A stretch of 64,000 nucleotides of DNA from DATAEY01 sp045805565 (GCA_045805565.1 JBJMKZ010000023.1:124001-188000); one strand, 5' to 3'. Positions 31,440-39,991 are shown, counted from the first letter of the stretch. Numbers and translations: made by a program. Notes: generated from the letters alone by a model not told the origin.

Positions 31440-33471
31440 TCGTCTCCAGGCCGATCGCCGCAGCCGTCCGCCGTCGGCGCGGCGGCCCACGATCCGGACA
31501 GCCGACGCGGCGCTGGTGCGAGGGGTGGGATCGCCGGCCCTGTTCGCGGTCCTCTACACGACGCTGGCGAGCGCCCTGTACTGGTCGCTGGGCGCGATCG
31601 CCGCCTACGCGCTCGGCCTGACGCCGCTGGTCTTCCTGGCGGCCGCCCTGTTCTTCGTCGTCACGGTGATGACGTACGTCGAGGGCGCGTCGTTGCACCA
31701 GGAGAGAGCCGGGGCGACGGTCTTCGCCCGCTACGCGTTCAACGAGCTGTGGAGCTTCATCGCGGGCTGGGCGATCATGCTCGACTTCGTCATCGTCATC
31801 GCGCTCACCACCCTGGCGGCGACCAACTACCTGAGCGCGTTCTGGGGCCGGCTTGCGACCGGTGCGGTCGAGCACCTGGCGGCGGTGGCGGTCATCGTCG
31901 CGGTGGCGGCCGCCAACGTGGCGGGGCTGTCGGCCCGGCGCATCCGGCGACTGATCGGGCTCACCGTCGCCGACCTCCTGCTGCAGGTGGTCGTCGTCGT
32001 CCTGGGCCTGGTGCTGGTGTTCAATCCCGCCGTCCTCACCGGCTCGATATGGCTGGGCCACGCTCCCAGCTGGGGCGGCATCGTGTTCGCGCTCGCGATC
32101 GCCGCCACCGCGGCCTCGAGCGGTCTGGATGCCTCGTCCGGGCTGGCCGGGGAGGTCGCCATCTCGCGGCGCGGCCTGAAGCGGCTGGTGGCGGCGCGTA
32201 TCGGCACGGTGATGGTTCTCTACGTCGGGGTGGCGCTGGTGGCGCTCAGCGCCCTCCCGGTCGCCAACGGCCAGACCGAGCTCGGCGGCCGATACATGGA
32301 CGCCCCGCTTCTGGGCGTGGTGGGGGCGCTCGAGCCGGGATCGGCGCTGTCCGTCGCCCTGCGCTATGCCGTGGGGGCGATCGGCGCGCTCACGCTCGTG
32401 GCGGGCGCCAACTCGGCGATGCTGGGACTGGCCCGCCTGGGCTACTCGCTGGCCACCAACCGGCAGGTTCCCAGCGCGGTGGGGCGACTCCATCCGAGAC
32501 GCTCCACGCCATGGGTGCTGATCGTTGCGGCGGCTGCGCTGGCCGCGGCACTGGCGGTGATGGGAGACCTGGACTTCCTGGTGGGCATCTACGCGTTCGG
32601 CGGGATGCTCACGTTCACGATCGCCCACGTCTCGGTGTGCGTGCTGCGCTACCGCGAGCCCGATCGCGACCGTCCCTACGTCATGCCGTGGTCGCTGCGG
32701 ATCCGGGGCGGGTCCCTGCCGGTGCCGGCTCTGGTGGGGACGCTGCTGTCGGCGGCGGGCTTCCTCAGCGTGGTCCTGCTTCATCGGCCGGCCCGGACGG
32801 TCGGCCTGCTGTGGATGGCGGTCGGCCTGACGCTGTACCTGGTCTACCGCCTGAGCGAGGGCAAGCCGCTCCTGCGGCGGGTGACGGTTCCCGCCGGCGC
32901 GCTGGCGCACGAGCCGGCCGCCGCCGAATACGGGTCGATCCTGGTCCCTCTCCTCGGAACTGCGCTCGACGACGACATCGTCCAGACCGCCGGCCGGCTA
33001 GCGGGTGAGGAGCGCGAGGACGAGGGTCGATTCGGCGCGATGATCGAAGCCCTGTGGATCTTCGAGGTGCCGCTGGCGCTGCCGCTCGACGCCTCGCTGC
33101 CGGAGGGCCGCCTCAAGGAGGCGCGCCGCGCGCTCGCGCACGCCAAGCAGGTGGGGGAGGAGTACGAGGGCGTCGAGGTGGCCACCGCCACGGTGCGCGC
33201 TCGGCGGGCCGGCCAGGCGATCGTCGAGGAGGCCCGCCGCCGCGGCGTCGAGGTGATCGTGCTGGGGGCGGAGGAGCCCTCCCGCATACGCGGCGGCGCC
33301 GTGCTGGGGGGCGTCGGGCGTCTGGAGAACTATCTCAGCGACGTGACGCGTTACGTCGTCGAGAAGGCGCCGTGCCGGGTCATCCTCACCGCGCCGCCCA
33401 GCGAGGAGGCGCGGCGGACGGACGGCGGCGGCGATCCCGGCCCGTCCGGTGGCTCCGATCGAGCCGCCTGA
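31432..33471 (+). CDS. Second APC family permease with C-terminal USP domain, 679 aa
   Basis: Paralogue of the gene at 29317, with the same order: APC permease (about residues 25-490), then a USP-like cytosolic domain (about 500-650). It has a more basic N-terminus (about 25 residues) and the family features TLASALYWSLGAIAAYALGL, FARYAFNELWSFIAGW and SSGLAGEVAISRR. Note the conserved GNVGSS-type motif of the first permease is replaced by LASALYW, so substrate or coupling may differ. The USP part holds EYGSILVPLLGTALDDDI and EVIVLGAEEPSRIRGG. The terminator-like hairpin at 33503 follows. Confidence 0.83.
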   Translation: MADRLQADRRSRPPSARRPTIRTADAALVRGVGSPALFAVLYTTLASALYWSLGAIAAYALGLTPLVFLAAALFFVVTVMTYVEGASLHQERAGATVFARYAFNELWSFIAGWAIMLDFVIVIALTTLAATNYLSAFWGRLATGAVEHLAAVAVIVAVAAANVAGLSARRIRRLIGLTVADLLLQVVVVVLGLVLVFNPAVLTGSIWLGHAPSWGGIVFALAIAATAASSGLDASSGLAGEVAISRRGLKRLVAARIGTVMVLYVGVALVALSALPVANGQTELGGRYMDAPLLGVVGALEPGSALSVALRYAVGAIGALTLVAGANSAMLGLARLGYSLATNRQVPSAVGRLHPRRSTPWVLIVAAAALAAALAVMGDLDFLVGIYAFGGMLTFTIAHVSVCVLRYREPDRDRPYVMPWSLRIRGGSLPVPALVGTLLSAAGFLSVVLLHRPARTVGLLWMAVGLTLYLVYRLSEGKPLLRRVTVPAGALAHEPAAAEYGSILVPLLGTALDDDIVQTAGRLAGEEREDEGRFGAMIEALWIFEVPLALPLDASLPEGRLKEARRALAHAKQVGEEYEGVEVATATVRARRAGQAIVEEARRRGVEVIVLGAEEPSRIRGGAVLGGVGRLENYLSDVTRYVVEKAPCRVILTAPPSEEARRTDGGGDPGPSGGSDRAA

Positions 33472-33502
33472 GCGGGCGCTCGCGGCCCGGCCCAGCGCGG
33501 CT

Positions 33503-33523
33503 GCGGGCGGTTCGATCGCCCGC
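33503..33523 (+). terminator. Hairpin between permease and TrkA genes
   Basis: GCGGGCG at 33503-33509 pairs with CGCCCGC at 33517-33523 around a 7-nt loop. It lies 32 nt after the second permease stop and before a promoter-like TAGAGT, so the TrkA pair may be a separate transcript. Confidence 0.45.
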
Positions 33524-33545
33524 CGAGGACAGCCAGCGGCCCCGG

Positions 33546-33551
33546 TAGAGT
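33546..33551 (+). promoter_or_regulatory. -10 hexamer TAGAGT, leaderless promoter of the TrkA pair
   Basis: TAGAGT is exactly 6 nt before the ATG at 33558, the typical leaderless geometry. No -35 consensus is evident. Confidence 0.5.
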
Positions 33552-33557
33552 GCGGCC

Positions 33558-33980
33558 ATGTTCATCCTCATCGTGGGCGCGGGCCGCGTCGGCTCGACGG
33601 TCGCGAAGTGGGCGCTGGAGGAGGGCCATGAGGTGTCCGTCCTCGACGAGGACCCGCTCTCGCATGAGCGTCTGGACATCGGGATGAGCGACTCGTGGGA
33701 GAACCTCGGGGGCCAGTTCACGGTCGGCACCGCCTTGGAGATCGAGGCCCTCGAGGCGGCGGGGATCGACCGCGCCGACGTGTTCATCGCCTCGACCGAC
33801 GGGGACAACACCAATCTGGTGGTCTCGCAGATCGCGCAGCGGAGATTCGGCGTGCCCAAGGTGATCGTCCGCGTCCTGGACCCGCTGCGGGCCGAGTGGT
33901 ACCGCCAGCAGGGCCTGCAGACCGTCTGCCCCACGGCGGTTGCGATCGACATGCTCGAGCAGGCGGTGACCGCCGCGTGA
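33558..33980 (+). CDS. TrkA-N (RCK) domain protein, 140 aa
   Basis: A single RCK-N domain, a Rossmann NAD(H)/nucleotide-binding gate regulator of potassium systems. Motifs: FILIVGAGRVGSTVAKWAL (GxGxxG, residues 2-20), VSVLDEDPLSHERL (acidic end of strand 2), FTVGTALEIEAL, and DVFIASTDGDNTNLVVSQIA. It lacks a TrkA-C ligand domain and any membrane segment. It is followed after 43 nt by a two-domain TrkA protein, the arrangement of heteromeric TrkA pairs. Neither a TrkH/KtrB channel nor Kup lies in the window; the adjacent APC permeases could be the partners. Confidence 0.88.
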   Translation: MFILIVGAGRVGSTVAKWALEEGHEVSVLDEDPLSHERLDIGMSDSWENLGGQFTVGTALEIEALEAAGIDRADVFIASTDGDNTNLVVSQIAQRRFGVPKVIVRVLDPLRAEWYRQQGLQTVCPTAVAIDMLEQAVTAA

Positions 33981-34023
33981 GCGGGGCGCCGCTCGATGCC
34001 GGCATCGAGCCGGAGGGCCGCCC

Positions 34024-34701
34024 GTGTACGTGATCATCGCCGGCGCCGGGAAGGTCGGCTGGAACCTCGCTCGGGAGCTGATCGAGAAGGACCACGAGGT
34101 GACCCTGCTCGAGCACAATCGGGCTCGCTACCTGACCGTGGAGGAGGAGCTCGAGCACGTGATCGAGTACGGCGACGCCACCGAGCTGTGGGTCCTCGAG
34201 CGCGCCGGGATCCAGCGTGCCGACCTGGTGATCGCGGTGACCGGCGACGACGAGGACAACATCCTCATCTGCCAGGTGGCCAACGAGAAGTACCGCTGCG
34301 AGCGGATCGTGGCCCGCGTCAACAACCCCCGCAACCTTCAGCACTTCAAGCTGCTGGGGATACACCCGGCCGTGTCCGCCACCGACCTGATCCTGCGCCT
34401 GATCGAGCACGAGGTGCCCCAGTACGGGCTGGTGCACCTGCTCGACCTCGCCGAGGACCGCCTGGAGATCATCGAGCTGCAGGTCTCGGACGCCGCTCCC
34501 GCGGCGGGCCGTCGGGTGGGCGAGCTGACGCTGCCGGAGGGCAGCCTGATCATCTCCATCCTGCGGGACGGGGGCGGCTTCGTGCCCAAGCCGGACACCA
34601 CGATCCGGGGCGGAGACGAGGTGCTGGTGGTGCTGGATCCCGGGCTCGAGGACTCGATCACCTCGCAGTTCACCGCCGACACCACGGCCACGAGTGGCTG
34701 A
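34024..34701 (+). CDS. TrkA-N plus TrkA-C domain protein, 225 aa
   Basis: Complete RCK subunit: RCK-N (about residues 1-125) with YVIIAGAGKVGWNLARELI, VIEYGDATELWVLERAGI and DLVIAVTGDDEDNILICQVA; RCK-C (about 140-215) with RRVGELTLPEGSLIISILR and TTIRGGDEVLVVLDPG. TrkA-C domains bind ligands, including cyclic di-AMP in some families. It overlaps the next gene by 8 nt and forms a pair with the RCK-N-only protein upstream. GTG 34024 begins the conserved strand. Coupling to an APC transporter rather than a Trk channel is my inference from context. Confidence 0.9.
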   Translation: MYVIIAGAGKVGWNLARELIEKDHEVTLLEHNRARYLTVEEELEHVIEYGDATELWVLERAGIQRADLVIAVTGDDEDNILICQVANEKYRCERIVARVNNPRNLQHFKLLGIHPAVSATDLILRLIEHEVPQYGLVHLLDLAEDRLEIIELQVSDAAPAAGRRVGELTLPEGSLIISILRDGGGFVPKPDTTIRGGDEVLVVLDPGLEDSITSQFTADTTATSG

Positions 34702-35932
34702 CCGACAGGTCGATTACCTGCTGATCGGAGGCGGCCTCGCCTCCGCCAACTGCGCGCGCTGGCTGCGGGAGTCGGGAGCCGACGGGAGCATCCTGCTGGT
34801 CGGGCGCGAGCCGGACCCGCCGTACAACCGCCCGCCGTGCTCCAAGGAGTACATGCAGGGGCGCGAGGCGCGCGAGGCGGCGTACTTCCGGCCCGACGAG
34901 TGGTGGGAGGAGCAGTCGATCGAGCTGATGACTCGCACGAGCGTCCTGCGGCTCGATGCGCGAGAACGCGAGGCGCGGCTGTCGAACCGGCAGAGCGTCA
35001 GCTTCGAGCAGGCGCTGGTGGCGACCGGGGCCAACGTCCGGGTGCTGCACGTCGACGGTGGCGAGCTGGAAGGGCTCCACTACCTGCGGACGCTGCGCAA
35101 CGTCGACTCGATCCTCGCCGACGCCGAGGATGCCGAGCGCGTGGTCCTGGTGGGAGGCTCCTACATCGGGACCGAGGTCGCCGCCTCGCTGACCCTGCGC
35201 GGAAAGCGCTGCTCGATCCTCATGCAGGAGTCGGTCACGCTGGAGGCGGGATTCGGCCGGACGGCGGGAGGGTTCTTCCAGGGCGTGCTCGAGGAGCACG
35301 GGATCGAGGTCCACGGCGACGACGCCCTGGCTCGATTCGAGGGCTCGGACGGACGGGTCACCAAGGTCGTCACCGAGCAGGGGCGCGAGCTCGACGCGCA
35401 GCTGGTGGTCGTCGGGGCGGGAGTCCATCCCGACGTCACCCTCGCCAGGTCGGCCGGCCTCGAGCTGGGCGAGCGGGGCGGAATCCGCTGCTCGTCCGGG
35501 CTGGAGACCTCGGTGCCCGGAATCTACGCCGCGGGCGACGTGTGCGAGTACGACTCCCCGATCCACGACCGTCCGGTGCGCATCGAGCACTGGGATGTGG
35601 CCTTCAACCAGGGCAGGACCGCGGCCCTCAACATGCTGGGCGGGGGCCAGCCTCACGATGTCGTCCCCTACTTCTTCTCGGATCTCGCGGACTGGTCCTC
35701 GATGGAGTACGTCGGCCCGGCCTACGCGTGGGACGAGGAGATCGTGCGCGGATCCATCGACGAGGGAGAGTTCTCGCTCTGGTACCTCGATCAGGGCCGG
35801 GTGGCGGGCGCCCTGTCGGTCGGGCGCTCGGACGACCTCGAGCACGCCCGGCGGCTGATCACCGAGCGCACCGACGTCTCACAGCGCAAGACGCAGCTGG
35901 GCGACGTGGACTCGGACCTGGGCGGCCTCTAG
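34694..35932 (+). CDS. FAD-dependent NAD(P)H reductase, ferredoxin/rubredoxin reductase family, 412 aa
   Basis: A two-dinucleotide-domain flavoprotein disulfide/ferredoxin reductase-like enzyme. FAD motif VDYLLIGGGLASANCARWL (residues 6-24), NPPC-type site PPYNRPPCSKEYM, second Rossmann VVLVGGSYIGTEVAASLTL (NAD(P)H), and GIYAAGDVCEYDSPI (FAD ribityl). The C-terminal domain (about 310-400) matches the reductase C-terminal fold. No redox-active CxxxC pair is present, so electrons probably pass to a separate iron-sulfur partner, not visible here. GTG 34694 overlaps the TrkA stop by 8 nt, so co-translation with the potassium-type regulators is odd and notable. Confidence 0.86.
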   Translation: MADRQVDYLLIGGGLASANCARWLRESGADGSILLVGREPDPPYNRPPCSKEYMQGREAREAAYFRPDEWWEEQSIELMTRTSVLRLDAREREARLSNRQSVSFEQALVATGANVRVLHVDGGELEGLHYLRTLRNVDSILADAEDAERVVLVGGSYIGTEVAASLTLRGKRCSILMQESVTLEAGFGRTAGGFFQGVLEEHGIEVHGDDALARFEGSDGRVTKVVTEQGRELDAQLVVVGAGVHPDVTLARSAGLELGERGGIRCSSGLETSVPGIYAAGDVCEYDSPIHDRPVRIEHWDVAFNQGRTAALNMLGGGQPHDVVPYFFSDLADWSSMEYVGPAYAWDEEIVRGSIDEGEFSLWYLDQGRVAGALSVGRSDDLEHARRLITERTDVSQRKTQLGDVDSDLGGL

Positions 35933-36010
35933 CGACGACCGCCCGCGCGGCGGGCCGCCTCGGGCCGGGGCGATTCTGCGTGGGCTGCGAGCCCCGATGT
36001 GCGCTGCCAG

Positions 36011-36028
36011 CCTGGCCGGAAAGCCAGG
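36011..36028 (+). terminator. Short hairpin before tRNA-Gln
   Basis: CCTGGC at 36011-36016 pairs with GCCAGG at 36023-36028 around a 6-nt loop. It lies between the reductase stop and the tRNA promoter and may end the upstream transcript. Confidence 0.4.
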
Positions 36029-36038
36029 ATCCGCTGGC

Positions 36039-36044
36039 TATATT
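36039..36044 (+). promoter_or_regulatory. -10 hexamer TATATT for tRNA-Gln
   Basis: TATATT, the most A/T-rich hexamer in the gap, lies 10 nt before the first base of the mature tRNA. No clear -35 was seen. Confidence 0.5.
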
Positions 36045-36054
36045 GGGGCGACTC

Positions 36055-36127
36055 TGCGGGGTGGTGTAATCCGGCAACACGCCTGACTCTGGATCAGGAA
36101 TTTCAGGTTCGAGTCCTGGCCCCGCAG
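36055..36127 (+). tRNA. tRNA-Gln (anticodon CUG)
   Basis: A 73-nt cloverleaf without encoded CCA. The acceptor stem TGCGGGG (36055-36061) pairs with CCCCGCA (36120-36126), with discriminator G36127. The anticodon stem CCTGA/TCAGG encloses the loop CTCTGGA, so the anticodon is CTG, reading CAG codons. The T-loop TTCGAGT is intact. U1 opening the acceptor stem is typical of tRNA-Gln. Confidence 0.95.
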
Positions 36128-36185
36128 CTCGGTCCAGCGGTATGCGGACCTCCGCGGCGAGCGACCGATACGCGCGATCTCAAGC

Positions 36186-37973
36186 CTAGGCCGCCTGCTC
36201 GGCCCAGTCGCGATAGAGCCGCCAGTAGGCGCCGCGGGCCTCGAGCAGCTCGTCGTGCGTCCCCTGCTCGACCACGCGGCCGTGATCGAGCACCACGATG
36301 CGGCCCGCGCGCCGGATGGTCGACAGGCGGTGGGCGATGACGATCGCCGTGCGCCCCGCGAGCAGCCGTCGCAGCGCCGCCTCGATCCGCCCCTCGGTGT
36401 GGATGTCGACGTTCGAGGTCGCCTCGTCGAGGATGAGGATTCGCGGATCCGCGATCAGCGCGCGGGCGAAGGCGACCAGCTGGCGCTGTCCGGCTGAGAG
36501 CTGCGATCCGCGCTCGCCGACCTCCGCGTCGTACCCGCCCTCCAGCGCCGCCACGAACTCGTCGGCGCCAACCGCCCGCGCTGCCGCGGCGACCTCCTCG
36601 TCGCTCGCGTCCGGCTTGCCGAAGGCGATGTTCTCGCGGATCGTGCCGGAGAACAGGAAGCCCTCCTGCGGCACCACGCCGAGCTGTGCGCGCAGCGACG
36701 CCGCCCGCACGTCGCGCAGGTCGTGGCCGTCCACCAGCACCCGTCCCCGAGTCGGATCGTAGAAGCGCGCGACGAGCTTGGCCAGCGTCGACTTGCCCGC
36801 CCCGGTGGCGCCCACCAGCGCCACCGTCTGACCCGCGGGGACATCGAGCTCCACGTCGCGCAGCGCCCAGACCGCGTCGTCGCCCTCGCCGTAGCGGAAC
36901 GACACGCCGTCGAACCCGATCCGTCCCTCCAGGCGCCCCAGCTCGAGCGCCCCGCGCCGGTCGACCAGGTCGGGGCTCTCGTCCAGCAGCTCGAAGATCT
37001 TGTCGAGCGCCGCCATCCCCGCCTGGTAGGTCGTGTACAGCTGCGACAGCTGCTGGATCGGGTCGAAGAAGTTGTTGAGCGCCGCCACGAACGCCACCAG
37101 CACGCCGATCGTCACCTCGCCGGCGATCGCCTGATAGCCGCCGTAGAGCAGGATCCCGACCGTCGCCAGCGCCGACATCAGCTCCACCGACGGGAAGTAG
37201 GCGGCATTGAGGTTGACCGTGCGCATGTTCGCGACGCGGTTGTCGTCGTTGAGCTGCGCGAAGCGCTCGCGGTGCCGCGGCTCCTGGCCGAAGGCCCGGA
37301 CCAGCCGCACCCCCGACAGCGTCTCCTGCAGGTACGACGTGATCCAGGCGATCTTCTCGCGGGTGATGCGGTACGCCTCGGTCGACGCGATCCGGTAGGC
37401 CAGCGAGGCGGCCACCAGGACCGGCAGCACCAGGAACGTCACCAGCGCGAGCCTGACGTCGAGCCACACCAGGATCGCCACGGTGCCGATCAGGGTCAGC
37501 GAGGACTGGAACAGGGTCACGACCCCGTCGGAGACCAGCTGGTCCAGCGCCTGGACGTCGTTGGTGAGCCTCGACACCAGGACCCCGGCCCGCCGGCGCG
37601 AGTGAAACCCGATCGACAGGGTCTGAAGGTGTCCGAACACCCGCACCCGCAGGTCCTGGAGGGCCCGCTGGCCGACCCAGCCGACCAGATACGTCTGCAG
37701 CGAGCCGGCGCCCCACAGCAGCAGGGCCGAGAGCAGGAAGGCCGCAACCACCAGGTCGAGCGTCGTGGTGTCGTGGCGGGCGATGCCCTGATCGATGGCC
37801 AGCTTGGCCAGCGGCGCCGGAGCGAGCGTCGCCGCGGTGGCCAGGGCCAGCGCCACGAACATCGCGATGACCCGGGACCGGTAGGGACGCAGCAGCTCGA
37901 TCAGGCCACGGAGCTTCCGCCAGCGACCCCCGCTCTCGCGCACCAGGCGCAGCAGCTCGGCCGGGCGCCTCAT
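36186..37973 (-). CDS. ABC exporter half, catalytic partner, 595 aa
   Basis: A type IV (B-family) ABC exporter: six-helix membrane domain (about residues 25-315), then ATPase. Walker A is VALVGATGAGKSTLAKL, signature LSAGQRQLVAFARALI, Walker B ILILDEATSNVD with the catalytic Glu, and H-loop IVIAHRLST. It starts by ATG within a 4-nt overlap of the upstream exporter gene, so the two form a heterodimer. This partner holds the complete catalytic Glu, while the other carries Asp at that position, as in BmrCD/TM287-288 type exporters. Substrate is unknown (lipid, drug or peptide). Confidence 0.92.
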   Translation of the reverse strand: MRRPAELLRLVRESGGRWRKLRGLIELLRPYRSRVIAMFVALALATAATLAPAPLAKLAIDQGIARHDTTTLDLVVAAFLLSALLLWGAGSLQTYLVGWVGQRALQDLRVRVFGHLQTLSIGFHSRRRAGVLVSRLTNDVQALDQLVSDGVVTLFQSSLTLIGTVAILVWLDVRLALVTFLVLPVLVAASLAYRIASTEAYRITREKIAWITSYLQETLSGVRLVRAFGQEPRHRERFAQLNDDNRVANMRTVNLNAAYFPSVELMSALATVGILLYGGYQAIAGEVTIGVLVAFVAALNNFFDPIQQLSQLYTTYQAGMAALDKIFELLDESPDLVDRRGALELGRLEGRIGFDGVSFRYGEGDDAVWALRDVELDVPAGQTVALVGATGAGKSTLAKLVARFYDPTRGRVLVDGHDLRDVRAASLRAQLGVVPQEGFLFSGTIRENIAFGKPDASDEEVAAAARAVGADEFVAALEGGYDAEVGERGSQLSAGQRQLVAFARALIADPRILILDEATSNVDIHTEGRIEAALRRLLAGRTAIVIAHRLSTIRRAGRIVVLDHGRVVEQGTHDELLEARGAYWRLYRDWAEQAA

Positions 37974-39739
37974 AGCCCCGCCGCCTGTGCCTCGAGCGGC
38001 TCGCGTGAGAGGAACACCGCCTCGGGCATCCCCTTCTCCACGATCTCGCGATACAGCGGGGAGGCTTCGAGCAGCTCCTCGTGATTGCCTCGGACGGCGA
38101 TCCGCCCGTGTTCGAGCACCACGATGTCGTCGGCCATCGAGATGGTCGACAGCCGATGGGCGATCACGAACGTCGTCCGCCCCCGCATGACCTCCGCCAG
38201 CGCCGCCTTGATCTCCTGCTCGGTGGTGACGTCGACCGAGGAGGTGGCATCGTCCAGGATCAGCACGCGGGGATCGGCGAGCAGCGCCCGGGCGATGGCC
38301 AGGCGCTGGCGCTGACCGCCCGACAGCGTCAGCCCGCGCTCGCCGATCAACGTGTCGTAGCCCTCCGGCAGCGCAGTGACGAACTCGTCGGCCTGCGCCC
38401 GCCGGGCCGCTCGCTCGACCTCCTCGCGGGTCGCCGCGGGACGGGCGTAGGCGATGTTCTCGTGCACCGAGGCCGAGAACAGGAACGGGTCGTCGCTGAC
38501 CAGCGCCACCTGCTCACGCAGTGATTCCGGCTGCACCCGCGAGACATCGGCGCCATCGAGCAGCACGGTTCCGCGGGTGGGGTCGTAGAGGCGCGGGATC
38601 AGCGATACCAGCGACGTCTTTCCCGACGCGGTGGCGCCGACCAGCGCGACCGTCGAGCCCGGCGCCACCTCGAGGTCGACGTCGCGCAGGGCCGGCTCGG
38701 CGGCGCCCTCGTAGACGAGCGTCACCCCCCGCAGCTCCACGCGACCGTCCCCGGGCGGCAGCGGCTCGGCGTCGGCCGGGACCGTGAGGCGCGGCTCGCG
38801 ATCGAGCACCTGGAAGATGCGGGCGCCCGACGCGGTCGCCCGCTGCGCCATCCCGAGCACCACCCCGAACGTCCGCATGGGGGAGATCAGCATCAGCATG
38901 TAGGCGTAGAAGGCGGTGAACTCTCCGAGAGTCAGCGACCCCCCGATGACCTGGCGCCCGCCGAACACCAGGATCGCCGCCAACCCCAGGTTGGGCAGGA
39001 AGCCGAGAAACGGGTTGTAGAAGGCCCGCAACCGGGTGGCCTGCATGGACTGGTCGAACACGCGCTTGACGCTGTGACGGAAGCGCCTGAGTTGGTGCTG
39101 CTCGCGGGCGAACGCCTTCACCACCCGGATGCCGGAGACGTTCTCCTCGGCGTGCGCGGTCAGCTCGGCGATGCGCTGCTGGACCTCCTGCAGAGCCGGC
39201 CGCGCCCGCAGCCCGTAGCGCCAGGCGACCACCACCACGAAGGGCAGCGGGGACAGCGCGATCGCCGCCAGGCCGGGCTGCAGCGCGAGCATGGCGGCGG
39301 CGCCCAGCGCGAGCGTGAGCGCGGACTGGAGCAGGAACACCAGCCCGTAGCCGAGGAAGAAGCGCACCGACTGCAGGTCCACCGTGGCGCGCGACATGAG
39401 CTGCCCCGTCTGCTGGCGATCGAAGAACCCCAGCTCGAGCGCCTGCAGGTGGCCGTAGAGCCGGTTTCGCAGGTCGTACTCGACCCCCAGCGAGACCCGC
39501 CCCGCCACCAGCCGGCGGCTCACGGTGACCACCAGCCGCGCCACGCCCGCGCCCAGGATCGCCAGGGCGATCACCGCCAGCATGTGGCGGTCGCCAAGGC
39601 GGATCTCGTCCACCGCCCGGCCGGTGAGCCAGGGAATCGCCACCGTGCCGCCGATCGCCACGGCGGCGAGCAGCAGCGACACGGCGACCCCGAGCCGGTA
39701 GGGACGCAGGAAGCCGAGCAGACGCAGGAAGGTACTCAC
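37970..39739 (-). CDS. ABC exporter half with degenerate catalytic site, 589 aa
   Basis: Six-helix membrane domain plus ATPase, paralogous to the downstream gene. Walker A VALVGATASGKTSLVSL, signature LSGGQRQRLAIARALL, and Walker B VLILDDATSSVD. The residue after the Walker B Asp is Asp rather than Glu, the hallmark of the degenerate site of heterodimeric exporters. GTG 39739 starts the gene, with a TATACT -10 only 11 nt upstream, so the message is nearly leaderless. A small cysteine-rich protein gene diverges within about 50 bp. Its stop overlaps the partner's ATG. Confidence 0.92.
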   Translation of the reverse strand: MSTFLRLLGFLRPYRLGVAVSLLLAAVAIGGTVAIPWLTGRAVDEIRLGDRHMLAVIALAILGAGVARLVVTVSRRLVAGRVSLGVEYDLRNRLYGHLQALELGFFDRQQTGQLMSRATVDLQSVRFFLGYGLVFLLQSALTLALGAAAMLALQPGLAAIALSPLPFVVVVAWRYGLRARPALQEVQQRIAELTAHAEENVSGIRVVKAFAREQHQLRRFRHSVKRVFDQSMQATRLRAFYNPFLGFLPNLGLAAILVFGGRQVIGGSLTLGEFTAFYAYMLMLISPMRTFGVVLGMAQRATASGARIFQVLDREPRLTVPADAEPLPPGDGRVELRGVTLVYEGAAEPALRDVDLEVAPGSTVALVGATASGKTSLVSLIPRLYDPTRGTVLLDGADVSRVQPESLREQVALVSDDPFLFSASVHENIAYARPAATREEVERAARRAQADEFVTALPEGYDTLIGERGLTLSGGQRQRLAIARALLADPRVLILDDATSSVDVTTEQEIKAALAEVMRGRTTFVIAHRLSTISMADDIVVLEHGRIAVRGNHEELLEASPLYREIVEKGMPEAVFLSREPLEAQAAGL

Positions 39740-39750
39740 GCTTCAAAAAG

Positions 39751-39756
39751 TATAGT
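39751..39756 (-). promoter_or_regulatory. -10 hexamer TATACT for the exporter genes
   Basis: On the minus strand TATACT is a near-perfect -10 element, 11 nt upstream of the exporter GTG, again giving a very short leader. It lies in the only A-rich patch of the region. Confidence 0.6.
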
Positions 39757-39790
39757 GGCCGAGGAAGTCAAGGCGGCCATACTCCCGGCT

Positions 39791-39991
39791 GTGGGCCCCT
39801 CGACCTCGCCGTCGTCCCCGCCGTCGGCGGGACTGTGCGACTCCTGCCGCCATCAGCGCCTGGTGCACAACACGCGGGGCTCGACGTTCTCGCTCTGCGA
39901 GCGCTCTCGCACGGATCCCGCCTACCCGCGCTATCCGCGCCTGCCGGTTCGCAGCTGCCCCGGATACCAGCGGCGCGATCCCGAGCCCTGA
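39791..39991 (+). CDS. Small cysteine-containing conserved-looking protein, 66 aa
   Basis: A short basic protein with a CDSC pair, a further Cys in FSLCERSRTDP, and a fourth in VRSCPGYQRR, a possible zinc-ribbon-like site. The phrase HQRLVHNTRGSTFSLCERSR looks highly constrained, but I cannot name a family with certainty. GTG 39791 is chosen because an earlier GTG (39755) would overlap the exporter's promoter and sit only 15 nt from the divergent start. The first 16 residues are Ser/Pro-rich linker. Role unknown. Confidence 0.6.
   Translation: MGPSTSPSSPPSAGLCDSCRHQRLVHNTRGSTFSLCERSRTDPAYPRYPRLPVRSCPGYQRRDPEP

Noticed and set aside
33558..34701. Trk/Ktr potassium channel subunit
   Set aside because: Only cytosolic RCK proteins are encoded; no TrkH/KtrB-type pore protein is present in the window.
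39755..39790. Earlier GTG start for the small cysteine-rich gene
   Set aside because: It would begin 15 nt from the divergent exporter start and inside that gene's -10 hexamer.
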